A stretch of DNA of 64,000 bases from Klebsormidium nitens (lineage: Eukaryota > Streptophyta > Klebsormidiophyceae > Klebsormidiales > Klebsormidiaceae). The notes beneath the pieces were generated by a model that had not been told where the DNA came from, did not search any database, and worked only from the letters and a program-made list of their open reading frames with translations. Position numbers and translations under genes: made by a program. This document shows, in pieces, positions 46,401 to 56,587 of the stretch (within the stretch, counting starts at the first letter, position 1; the number at the start of each line of letters is the position of its first letter). The stretch covers positions 129,346-193,345 of the forward strand of contig DF236956.1 in assembly GCA_000708835.1 (NCBI GenBank). The letters are read 5' to 3'.

Positions 46401-49148
46401 CTAATAAGATCTGACTTCCTTCAAAATGTTGCAATGCAGATGTCGGCGAGAGCTGCTACTACAACTTCCCACTTCAAGTAAGTCACCCGCCTTGTCTACT
46501 TGCCCCACTGCGCTCAAAGTCAAGTTCATTTCTCATATGATGGCACTCGAAAAGGCTCTTCGGTCACAGAGTCCGGTTACGAACCTCGACCCTGGTTTGA
46601 CTGCGCAACGTCAGATTTGTGCCTCTTTGTTGAGCGGTAGCACACTCGGAAATGCGTTTTTGCTCTGCATTCTCTGCTAAACCCCAAACCCCGGAGCGAC
46701 TCACAGCTGTACCGACTCTCTGCAGAACGGCGGAGACCCCGTATCTCCTGACAACTACATCGACCGGATCAACTTCCTGAACGCTCAGGGGGCGGGCCAG
46801 CTGGTGAATGTAGCGGGGCTGCAGTTCCAAATCACGCCCAACGAGAACGAGGCGCAGCGCATGAGCATCGGTAAGGGAACCACCTTGCGCTGTGCTTTTG
46901 AGTGCTTTATTTGCGGAGGACGGAAGAACGTGGCTTTTGTCGCGGGGTCCTGTCCGCGCCTTGGCTATCATCCCATCTATCGACGGTTATTTGCGGCTTT
47001 CCACCAAGCTGTGAGTGAGAACCCGGAAGGCGGGACTCCAAACCGGCGACAATTCTCTGTCGCCCGGTTCTGTTATACTCCTGTGTTCTGAATGTGGAAG
47101 ATTTGGAAAGGTTCTCTTCTTTCGCACTGCGTATACATGAAGGGGGCTCCCTTGAAACGGTTCTCTATCCTTCTTAAAGTCCCTCGACCGAGACTGGCCG
47201 GACCGAAAGAAAGCTTGTTGAGCAAGAGCATTCGTAGGAGGACACCCTTACATTTGAGCATTTTCTCCTTCTAAAACATTCGAGTTGTGTTGACAGAATC
47301 AAAAACAGATTCTGCCAGATTCTAGAAGCCTTATCGCGCTCACCTTACGTTTTCAGGCATCGACTACATCCACAACCGCACGGGCCTTCCCATCCAAGTC
47401 ACTGAGTTCAACGTCAACGTCGGGTTCGGCAACGGTTACCCCTTCGACCGCACCTACCAGGCAAACATCGTCGAGACATCGCTCCGGCAGCTCTTCGCCA
47501 ACCGCCACGTGTCAGCCATCATGTTCCAGCACATGGTGCCGTACCCGTGGGGCGGCGATTCGGACGCCACGTGCGGACCGTGCATGTTCGCTTCGGACAC
47601 GTACGCGCCAAATGCGGCGGGGCAGCGGTACCTCAAGCTGCGGGACGAGTGGACGACGCGGGTTACGGACGGGGCGGTTAGCAGCCAAGGCAGCGCTGCG
47701 CCGGTGGGTTTTCTATACCTCGTCTTTTACTTTGGGTTTCCGTGACGAGAGACGTTAACGGGGCGGTTAACGGTGTTGGGTGCTTGTCTCTTTTCTAAGT
47801 TGCCGTGACGAAAGTGGTCGACGGGACGGTTAGCGACCAAGGCAGCGCTGCGCCGGCGGGTTTTAAGAATCGTTTCTTTCTGAGTTCCCCGGTGACGAGA
47901 CTGGTTACTGGGCGGTTAAGCTTTCGTCGGCTTTTTGAGCTGCCGTAACAAAGGGGTTGACGGGGCGATTAGCAGCCAAGGCAGCATTGCGCCGGTATGT
48001 TTTGAGTGTTTTATTTGTTTTGGGATCCCGTAAGGAGAGGGATTTCAAAAGTGGTTAAAAGTTAAGGTAGCACTGCGCATGGTGGTTTTAATCCTTCATT
48101 CTTAGCCTCCGTAACGAGAGTGGTTGACGGGGCGGTTAGCAGCCGAGGCTGCATTGCGCCGGTAGGCTTTCCTCATCTCCTTCTTGAAATTCCGTTAGGA
48201 GAGCGATTATCAGGCGGTTCAACAGCCACGGCAGCGCTGCACTGGTGCCAGAAAGAGCCAGTCCTTCTTTTGGGCTCCCGTAACGGAGTGGTTAACAGGG
48301 CGGTTAGCAGGCAAGGCAGCGCTTCGCCGGTGGGTTTAACTCCGGTTCCACTTCCGCTTTTGGTCCCGTTCTTTTCTTGAACTCTCGTCACATTTCTCTT
48401 CTTCTGCGCTTCCGTGGCTTCCATCTACTCTGCTACTACGAAGGTTTGCAAACGTGTTCCCGGCCACTTTCCTCCCCCTTGCGAGGCCTCGTTTTGTTTT
48501 CGGTGATTTTTTCTTCATTCTTCCACGTTCGGCCTTTACGCCGTTATACGCTGCTCCCTCGCTCGTTGAGTGTTTCGCTTTGACGCCTTTCTTTCAGGCG
48601 TCATTACATCACTTTCTTTGCGCCGTTTTCCATTCAGTCGGTGACAAACCCTCGGGATACCCCAGACACATTCAGGCTCATTGCTACGTCGTGTGGCTCT
48701 GTTTCGGCTTGCGTCCCGACCGTTCTTCCTTCTCCTCCGTCAACAGCAAGCAGTCAGCAAGCCCGCAGGCTTGTTTGACAAGTGGAATGTTCCAGATTAG
48801 CTGCAGATGACCTCAACGAAAGATTCCACGCTCAGCGGCGCCTGGATCGTCCCTCTTTTCTAATGTATAGTGATCTTTTTAACCTGGTTTTTCTCCTCTT
48901 TGCCAGTTTTTTTGGCGGCGCTCGCGGTGGCGGTTGTTTGCGTTGGCGCTTATCATCCATGCATCAAAATGGTTGTTTGCTGAGAGACTCAAAAACCTTG
49001 CTTGCTGCCTTTACAGATGCGCGTGTTCCACGGAACCTACAAGGTTACTTTGAAGGACTCCAACGGGAATGCTTCCCCGAGTCAGACAATCACGGTCTAC
49101 AACGATAATGGCGCCAACACAACGCAGGCCTTCGTTGTCAACGTTTAA
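37416..49148 (+). CDS. Secreted C-type lectin/EGF-like/CBM/GH10 xylanase-type protein
   Basis: Seventeen exons: 37416-37557, 38779-39038, 39652-39901, 40662-40898, 41267-41298, 41558-41797, 42184-42377, 42994-43090, 43603-43697, 44239-44337, 44941-45109, 45475-45616, 45972-46046, 46440-46477, 46726-46870, 47357-47703, 49017-49148. They total 2694 nt, 897 aa. A hydrophobic signal core (HLLVVLLGLSYG) ends near residue 45. A CTLD follows at about 49-217 (SCPSGWTQTSNGGCHLL, CWFGVRQLADQ, NENCAKWQNG), then Cys-rich EGF-like repeats at 218-296 (CSCACLPGFAGDGQNC, CLCRSPYVGNGFTC). A CBM4_9/22-like module spans about 308-480 (NIVYNDFSSG, ADTSADIHVHGVSVVP), and GH10 runs from about 500 to the end. Likely catalytic glutamates are E635 (VDNEGIH) and E755 (VTEFNV). 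GH10 enzymes cleave beta-1,4-xylan; substrate here is inferred. It presumably acts in the wall or outside the cell. Confidence 0.88.
39597..39620 (+). repeat. Echo of the CTLD exon 3 acceptor junction
   Basis: CGCAGGACTGCATGGAAAG lies about 55 nt upstream of the genuine CGCAG|GATTGCATGGCCCAG at 39651/39652. It keeps the acceptor AG and seven coding bases. A short single echo, less secure than the longer arrays. Confidence 0.55.
40395..40661 (+). repeat. Echoes of the EGF-like exon 4 acceptor junction
   Basis: The genuine junction (CGTAACGCATCCCTCAG, then ACTGCGGCATC) is preceded by copies near 40397 (AGCAGACTGCAACCTCTTCC), 40440-40475 (CGTAACTCATCCCCAGGCTG) and 40533-40575 (CTTCAGACTGCACCCCTTCT). 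The longer unit also contains ATGCACCTCAAGCCATCTCAG, seen twice. The spacing implies tandem copying of about 90 bp. Confidence 0.65.
42378..42690 (+). repeat. Two strong echoes of the CBM exon 7 donor junction
   Basis: The exon end encoding AFTPPTSSQMIRIGV with its GTGAGTGC donor and the following TTTTTACAC-like intron start recurs at 42446-42530 and 42590-42680. Both copies keep GATCCGGATCGGCG and a GT donor (GTAAGT in the first, GTGAGT in the second). The second also copies upstream coding bases (GCTGATCCAAAAC). All lie inside intron 7. Confidence 0.85.
43525..43602 (+). repeat. Short GGCTGACGTATC tandem repeat before exon 9
   Basis: Three imperfect units containing CGGCTGACGT occur at about 43528-43585, directly upstream of the CGCAG acceptor of exon 9. 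They may be part of the same junction-linked copying seen in neighbouring introns. Confidence 0.5.
45196..45250 (+). repeat. Echo of the GH10 exon 11 donor junction
   Basis: The exon end encoding WVQQQVAAG followed by GTGCGTAAGCAGG (45085-45120) recurs about 113 bp downstream as TGGGTGCAGCAGCAAGTGGG with GTTCGTAAGGAAG. Similarity continues into intron bases (CTTTTCAGGGTTTCAGG). The donor GT is retained. Confidence 0.8.
47704..48350 (+). repeat. Eight-copy array of the GH10 exon 16 donor junction
   Basis: The exon 16 end (GGCGGTTAGCAGCCAAGGCA then GCGCTGCGCCG) plus its GTGGGTTTT donor recurs at about 47760, 47820, 47898, 47955, 48050, 48121, 48205 and 48290. Each copy is preceded by a GTTGACGGGG-like segment, giving units of roughly 60-100 bp. 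Several keep a usable GT (GCCG|GTATGT, GCCG|GTAGGC, GCCG|GTGGGT). The array fills the first half of the 1.3-kb last intron. Confidence 0.85.
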
Positions 49149-51180
49149 GTCGTTTGTGCTTCACGAGATTACGTCTCATTTTTGTAGTCTATTGCATTGG
49201 AAGAGGTAACTTATTCTTGGTTAGAATATGGAGGTAAAAATAAACCGGGAGATCAAAAGCGTATTTGCTTGCTTGAGGTGATATTTTGCACTCGTCGAAA
49301 TGGAATTGGGTCCGCTTAGTCTGCACGGATCGTTCAGATAAACGTCGCGCACTGTAAGGTGAAATGAATTGAGGACATTGGCTTTAGTTTGCAATCAGGG
49401 TTTCTCATAAGGTTTGTTTTTGGATCAAGGAGGAGATTGCTTAGCAGAGTTACGTAACTAGGTCCATCCCATGAGGTGAAGCTCCGAAAGTTTGTACGAT
49501 AAATAAGTTATGCGTTGGAATCATAACAGCTCTAGGATTGGAAGGGCTACATATATCCGAAATTCCAACATCATCTTCGGCAGGATCGCTTTTAGCATCA
49601 TTACTTGGCTGGATTCCATGGATTCTGAAGGAGGAGGTCTATTACTCTACTCCAGAATTCCTACATCACTTCTGTTTCATGGACTCAAGTGGGCTGCACT
49701 TTCTATGTACTCGATCTTCGATCTGTGAACAACGTACTGCATGCAATCATGAAATGCGGCCGCGGCTATCTCATCATTAATTCTGAATCACATGCCTCAA
49801 AGTGCGTACAGCTGACTTTGGTGGCTTACATGCATGGGCGCGGGGCCGGTCCTATAGACATGCAATGACCGAGTGAATGGTCAAACTACGTTATTGAATT
49901 AATATATCAAGCCTGGCCGCGGCCGCCCTTATACACGGGCGTGCTCCGCGCTTGATTCATTTATATGCATGACAGTACACACCGTCATGCAACTTCATCT
50001 CGATCAGATATGCAGTTGCTCCGGATGTTCCAATTAAATTGAACATGGACACTTCTCTTATAGCCCGTGCGCATCAAAGGCATGGGGCGGTGTGCAGGTA
50101 CAGGCGCATTGTGAATGCGAAGTTCGCATGGACATGTTCTTGCAACGATATTCGACAGCCTAGAACCGAACGAAGAAACGACCTATTCTGCATTTGCACT
50201 AACCGCGCTGCCACGAAGTGGCCAGCAGGCGCTATTCTAGGGTCTAAGAACTACGCCTGCCTAGAAACGACTAATGCTCGTGCTGAATTGATCGAAAGTC
50301 CACAATTCGGTCCTCCAATCGAAGCGTCGCCAGTCGCTGTCCCTGCTAGTACCGTGAGCGGCAGCATCAGAAGATGGTGCCTCGCACACAAGGGGCCTAA
50401 GTCGTTATAGCAGCTTTAAGGGCTTGAGCCCACATGCAATGTCCTGCGCAATGGTTAACAAGCAGCATTGATCCAACGGCAGGGACGCTAGCCCCTCGCT
50501 TTGGGATACTGGAAAACCATGCGTTTGTGGACAGGGCAATTTACATGCGGCGGCAATAAACCTCATTAGCATACCATATATTATTGAACATCGAACATTC
50601 AAAGATGTGTCGATCTATGCCGACATAATTGCTGCGGCGCATATGGCTGGCTGTACGTTGCACACGCGCCGATCAACTGCGCGGTCGAGACGCAGGCTGA
50701 GTCCGGCGGCTGCCCGGCAATAAAAACACTTGTGGAGCATGCGGCTGTCAAGTATATTTAGTCAGGCATACTATGCAGCATAGTATTTGATGATAAGTGG
50801 CATGGGCCTCGGTGTTGAGCAGCCACGGCGCCAGAGCGTACATAAGTTTCAGCTAGCTCTGAATATTGTACTATGTACCACACTATGATATCCATGCCGC
50901 GCAAGCCGGAGCTACAGTAGTAACGATTGTAGCACCATAGACGACCGATGGTCGGAAAGCCGTTGAGTAGGTTGTATACTGACCAAGCTTCAGTAAGTAC
51001 GTATACGAAATTGGCCAGAAGCGCGGCCGAGTTGATACTAACACATATATCTCGGAATGTGGTTCCGCCCGTCCAAACCTCCACACCGCCACAAAGCGGA
51101 CGCTAACAACTGTCAAGCGCCGCTCCTGACAAAGCAATGACTCTGTCAATCAGGATTTGTGGACATTCCAAAATCGGCCG
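49149..51180. other. Intergenic region between convergent genes
   Basis: About 2 kb between the GH10 and deacetylase stop codons. It is more AT-rich than the coding parts, with many ATGCAT-type words. I find no exon, RNA gene or mobile element that I can defend. Confidence 0.5.
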
Positions 51181-52557
51181 CTACTGACCACCCTCAGTGA
51201 CTTCGCTTGCCTTCAAGTCCAAGCCCGCAAAGTACTCTGCAACATCTCCAGCGCGCGTCAGCCAAATCTTCTCTGCACTCTGTCTCATTTTTAATACATC
51301 CAACGCCCGCCGCAGCTCGTGCAACCGGAACGGCTGCCCCATTATGTATGGATGCAAAGCAATTCCCATGACGAGAGCCTGGCCCGTCCGCTCAACTTGG
51401 CGTTCCATTTCGCGAAGATTGCAAATGATCATGTCGACAAATTCGACGTGAGACCGGCGGTTGGGGACTATCGTCGGGATGTCGTTTAGTTCTTGGGGAT
51501 AGGGTACGGACACAATGTGCGATCCGCTCCGCGTGCGCATCCAGAAGGGCTGGTCGTCGGAAGCCCAGTTGAGAGTGTATTTATACCCGGCCTCCTGCAT
51601 TTGTGAGCGAAGGTTCAGCAGAAGAATGCAGTGCGCCAACCTGTTACACGATTTGACAGGCATGGACCATAGTTTGAAGAGACCTAGGTAGCGACCAAAA
51701 GTTGAGAACCAAGCAAACGGCTGTTGCAGGCTCGGTGCTGAATTGGTCCCTTGGAAGGAAAAGCGGCAGAGCCGATGTGTGCGTACAACAGAGAACCCAA
51801 GAGTGAGTGCATCTCAACACTGTTGCAATCGTTGGGTCTTGCCATTGAGGGGGCTGCACACTGAGATTGATAAATCCTGGACGTTTCCAAGCTATCTCCT
51901 GGGATTCTCAAAAATTTCAGCGAGTCAAGGTGGAAAATTTATACGACTCAGCTTCCAGGCCAACCGGGCAAGCAACAAAAATCAGGAAAGCTCTCTTCCA
52001 GACGAGTCTTCTTGACACTGAAGCTCATCTCCTAGATACCCACCCACCTGCAGTAGATCTGGTGTCACATTACTCTCCGAGATCCAGGGGCTGAGCCACC
52101 CCTTTGGCCGCACCCCCCCTTTCGTTTCCAACACCTCCGTCGCCTCCGCAATCAGCCTCCGTTCCTCGTCCTCTGCCAGCCCCCCCTGCCGCTCGTGGTT
52201 CCCCCTCCCGTGCGCAACAATCTCATGCCCCTCCCCCTGAAACGTTTTGAGGAGCTCAGGACAGTAGCTGTAGATCTCAGAATTTACGAGACAAGAGCAC
52301 GGGAACTCATACTCTTTCAATAGGTCTAGCAACCGCCACGCCCCAACCCGATTCCCGTAGTCGCGCCAGGAGAAGTTGAGCACGTCGGGCTGCGTCGGGG
52401 GGGGCAGCGCGAGCTGCGCTCCGAGCCCCCCCCCAAAGGAGAAGTGCTCGAGGTTTATGGCGATGTAGACGGCGAGGCCGGTGTCGTTGGGCCAGCGCCA
52501 AGGGGGGCGGTGGAGTATGGGGCTGTAGTCATAGCGGGAGTGCGTGGGGAGGGGCAT
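51181..52557 (-). CDS. PuuE/NodB-type polysaccharide deacetylase-like hydrolase
   Basis: Two exons, 52557-52048 and 51594-51181, joined in phase 0 with GTGGGT donor and TGCAG acceptor, give 924 nt and 307 aa, the usual size for PuuE-like proteins. NodB-fold landmarks are INLEHFSFG (motif 1 region, where classical enzymes have an Asp pair), NRVGAWRLLDLLKEYEFPC, HEIVAHGRGNH (metal-site His pair), GGVRPKGWLSPW and GIALHPYIMGQPFRL. These fit the allantoinase/PuuE branch better than chitin deacetylases. Metal-dependent hydrolysis of an amide or N-acetyl bond is known for the family; the substrate cannot be told. No signal peptide is seen. Start taken at the first true ATG (MPLPTHSRYDYSP). Confidence 0.85.
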
Positions 52558-54091
52558 TGGGCCAGGAGAAATTGGCACAACTTTTCTAGTGAACCTCCTG
52601 GTTTAGAGAAAGGTTTTAGGTTGGGTTAATTCAGTCTTTTGCTGGGGAAACTTAGTTCAAGATTAGATGAGACTGAAACTAGGAGATTGCTCCGAACCGC
52701 TGGCTGTATCAAACCTTTGCAATGTTGCTGATGATGGGGGGCCAGTGACAAGGCAGTTTCGGCTGGTGGGTCGAGCTTACTGATATGTGAGAACTTGCTG
52801 ATAGAGCGAGCTTATCAAGAACCCGATTTGCACTGATCAGATGATTGTGATGGAGTCTGCGCTGCCAGTCGATCAGCGGAGTGAAATGTGGGCCGTAACA
52901 AACAGCTTGATGAGCAAAAGGTTGCTGATAAGACTTGTATTGGTGACTACTTATTCTGAAAGCAGGGGCACAGTGGAACTCGGTATCCAGCTGACCAATT
53001 CAAGGTCTGATCACATTTCAGCTCCTTCTGGAAAGATGTTACATAGACTATTGGAAGGAATCTGACTCGACTCAGCTGCTTCACTGTGCGCCGGGCTTCT
53101 TGACGTTTTGCGTGATGCTCTGCAAACGGCCACGGCAATGCTAGTAATACTGCCTTACAAGGAGTAAGTCGTTTGATGTCTAAAGTAGGTTTGAGGCTGC
53201 CACCAACTCTGATGCCCAGGGCCGAGAAAAAGAATGCTGTGCAAATTGCATGCTCCCCGTTCAGCAGCGAAGATCTGGCCAGACAGCGTTGAATTTGAGC
53301 TCCCTGGCTCTGGCCCTGGGCTTGCCCTGCAATATTATTTAATTGTAAATATTCAAATTTGTATGGCAGCTAGACTCTAGAGCAGTTCGAAGTTCGAACA
53401 ACGGGTTACCTAGGGTTTAGAAAAGGGTTTAGAATTTGCAGGCCGTATGGTCAACCGGCAGTATCTACCACTAATCCGTTGCCGTTTCTTGTAAGTGGCG
53501 CGAGAACCGGCGTTTTATGTAAGGCCATCATATGTTAACCCGGACGGGTTAAACACAACAAATCTTTCTTTGTCCAGGCACCAGAAAAGTTCATTCGAAG
53601 GTTCGCGACTCTACAGACTACAGGGAAAGGAGGGCGCCCTTTCTGCAGTAGGAACTTCAACTTCTCCTCTAGATAGCTTTGCGCTCCTCTAGATAGCTTT
53701 GCGCTTACGACGCAGAAGTTACGTCTTCTGTCGTTCAAGCATCCAACGCTTTCCAAAAAGGATGCGCTCAACGCGCTGCTTGCAGTGTGCAGGTTGAACG
53801 GGCGATGTTCGCAGACTTTGTCATGTGTTATGAGTTTAACCTAGCTTCGAGAGACGTTCTTGCCCTGTTCGTGTAGGTTAAGGTCTAGCAAGCAATAGAA
53901 AGCTAGTGATAAAACAATGGTAAGCGAGCAGGGTAAACAGGTATAGCTGACGGAGTTCTCTAAATCACGTTTGTTTGTCATTCAACCAGAAGTAAAGAGC
54001 CCGAGCAAATAGTGCAGCAAGGCGGAGTTGGTCAGGACAACCCTCCCGGATTTCTCACCCAGCCGGTGGTGACAAATCAGGAGCGGCCCGG
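52558..54091. other. Intergenic region, divergent promoters
   Basis: About 1.5 kb between the deacetylase ATG and a small plus-strand gene. A telobox-like TAGGGTTTAG lies at about 53411, with GGGTTTAG repeated just after. A short tandem duplication lies at 53664-53703. No exon was recognised. Confidence 0.45.
53664..53703. repeat. Perfect 2 x 20-bp tandem duplication
   Basis: CTCCTCTAGATAGCTTTGCG occurs twice back to back, which suggests a recent slippage event. Confidence 0.8.
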
Positions 54092-55192
54092 ATGTCAGGG
54101 CCGTCCTCTCTGTTCAACCAATCGCTGGACGTGCTTGTGAAGAACATCGACAAGGTCGTTTCGCTGGAAGCTCTGCCAGAGGAAGTTTTGGTGTTACTCT
54201 TCCAGGTGAGTTCACCACCTGTGAGTAGGGACACAGCTATTAGCCCGTTGTCCTTTCTGAACACTTATCTGAAGTGCTTTATAGATTCTAGAGTGCATCT
54301 CCTACACAAGTTTTCAGGTCGAAGATTTGTGCCTTTGGCTTAGCAGGTAGTAGCCAAGGTTAAGCTGTTGGTGGAGCTTCTCTGATCAACTAGCTGAACA
54401 GTAGCTGTGCTAGAACTTCTACCCAATTGATGTTATAACTAGCATGACCAGGTTGAGCTCACCGTTCCTGCGTTGTACTCGGACCAGTGCTCTGAAGAGA
54501 CAGGGCAGCTTCGAATCAGTAGGCATGCCAGCGACCTTGACCATAACGAGCAGTTGTTCAATTGGAAATGTCGGAGGATGTTCCTGGCTGTGGCGCTAAG
54601 GTGGGAGAAGCAAGCTACACAATTGATTCATATGGGACGCTCTCATAAGTTGACAGTTCTTCGGCCAGGGCTCCTGCAATAGTAACCCGAGTTTTCTCAT
54701 CTTCCTTACGGGGAGATGGAGCACGCCTCGTATTTACGCCAAGGGCCGAAAGCCATTCAGGTCAATGTATTCCTATATTGAACGCAGATATGTAGATATA
54801 TTCGTGAGGAGTTCATCTCTGTGAGTTCTTTCTTGCCATGCAGCGGATCCTCCAGGCTGGCAAGCTGAACGAGAAAGTCCTCGAGTTGTTCCTACGAGAG
54901 TCCGACAAGCACAGAGAACTGATTGACAGCCTCCAATCTCTCCACATACAGCGTCCGCCAGCAATTTTGCCAACTCGTGAGTTTCCCCGCAGTACACGCC
55001 AAGCCAGGCTTTTGCTGGTTCTTAGGGCAGACTGATTACTTGGACGAGATTTCTGAAGCTGCTCTATCTTTTATCTACCTTTGCTCATGATGGAAGTGGC
55101 GGAGCTTTCAGTCAGGGTGCCTAGGAAAAGAGTGCTCAGACGACTCGACCTCGCTTTCTGTCTGTGCAGGTTGTTCTTATCGTGGTGTTTGA
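54092..55192 (+). CDS. Small protein of unknown function (89 aa)
   Basis: Exons 54092-54205, 54844-54976 and 55170-55192 (stop) fit in phase with GTGAGT donors and CAG acceptors and total 270 nt. The protein starts MSGPSSLFNQSLDVLVKNID, continues VVSLEALPEEVLVLLFQRIL and AGKLNEKVLELFLRESDKH, and ends soon after PPAILPTR. This pattern (short helix, SLEALPEEVL, GKL, LELF) resembles the segment that precedes leucine-rich repeats in some RNI-like/F-box-like proteins, but no LRRs follow. It may be a truncated member or an adaptor; the last exon is the least certain part. Confidence 0.5.
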
Positions 55193-56587
55193 GGTCTGAA
55201 CAAATGTAGGAGGAGTGGGGAGAACATGCTTTCTGTTTGTACATATTGACCTAAGAAGCGCTCCATTTGACAGAGCAGACATTTAGTTGGGAAGTCTTGT
55301 AAGATTGTTCGTGCGACTGACTTACAGTGTCATATTTAGGAACCGTAAAGTCGAAGACTTATAAAAGCAACGTCTTGATTTCATAAAATTTTATCTGATC
55401 AGGCGTTACATAGGTATATATTGAAAGTTGGGTCGGAATCCTTACAGTGACGTCGTATTTGTACAGCGGAAAGAAAGAAAGGCTGATCGAAAACCTGGGC
55501 TTGCGAACTCAGGAATTAGTGCCGATCTCCGCGCCAAAACGGCTAGCTTCGACCGTCTTTGACCATACCTGAAAGGCATGGGCTCTTCCAAACAGCAGGA
55601 CGCAATGAAACAGCTGATTGAATTGGAGAGCAATCTCTGATGGTAGCTTATTGACAGGCTTTGAGCCTGCAAACTTCTAGTCCGCAGCCTGTATTCCTGC
55701 GCGTTCGGTTCCAGTCCCACGCCGACGGCTCACGCTGCACATGCCGGCATCGCCATCCTGCGGTAATGAGCTAGTCACCTTCATATGGCCAGCTATGTTG
55801 GATGATCGAAAGTGCATGTCCGGCCTGCCGGAGCCCATTCCTTATGCAAGCTATCATGAACATGACTGCGCACAAGGATGGTGCGGGGGCCGCGTGTGTG
55901 CACGTATGTGGTGCGCTTGCCAGTACCTAGCTTGTACGTCATGCATGGTGGCATCATTCATAAGTCGTCGATCGAGTGCCAAAAGGGTACAAACGCGTGC
56001 CAGGTCGAGAAGCTGTGATTGAATCGATCTCGTTTGCATGACAGCTGCGCGCGCGGAATTGTTACAATCATAATAATCGCACACTTATTTAGTATGCGCA
56101 AAGTAGCTAGGACTGCTGTTGTAGATTGATCCGTTGATCGCGGGCATGAAACTATGTTGAACCGCCGTCGAAATCATTGACCTTTCCATGTGTCAGAGAT
56201 GATTCTTAACGTACTTCGCAACTTGTCGGCGAACTCCATGCTATAGAACGCGAAACTCGTTGCAAGTTAGATGACTTAGTGACAATTACAACACCATTCA
56301 GCACGTTGAGCTGCTCCAAGACCGTAAGGAAGAATGCACTTTTGCAACTATTTTTGTGGGCCGCCCGGTGCATAACAACGCAGCAGGCCTCCGTGACAAT
56401 CTTACTTATACAAGTAAAACAAAAGCTTGTATGTATACTTCTTTCGTCAAGGTACCTCGCCGCATTCTGTCTTTGCTCTGCATGACATGTATACTAAAGC
56501 GACCCCTACCGCTTAGGGAGCGCCTTCTATATCCAGCAGAGGTCCTTTCGACCACATCACGTAACCTTTGCTGTGAAACTCGTCGCA
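55193..56587. other. Intergenic region
   Basis: About 1.4 kb between the small gene and the UPL5 stop codon. No supported coding, RNA or mobile feature. Confidence 0.5.

Noticed and set aside
47704-48350. CRISPR-like array
   Set aside because: Unit spacing is irregular, repeats are degenerate and match the adjacent exon end, and the DNA is a eukaryotic intron.
55630-55740. tRNA-like segment (GGTTCCAGTCCCACG)
   Set aside because: The bases around the T-loop-like word do not form a T-stem and no cloverleaf can be drawn.
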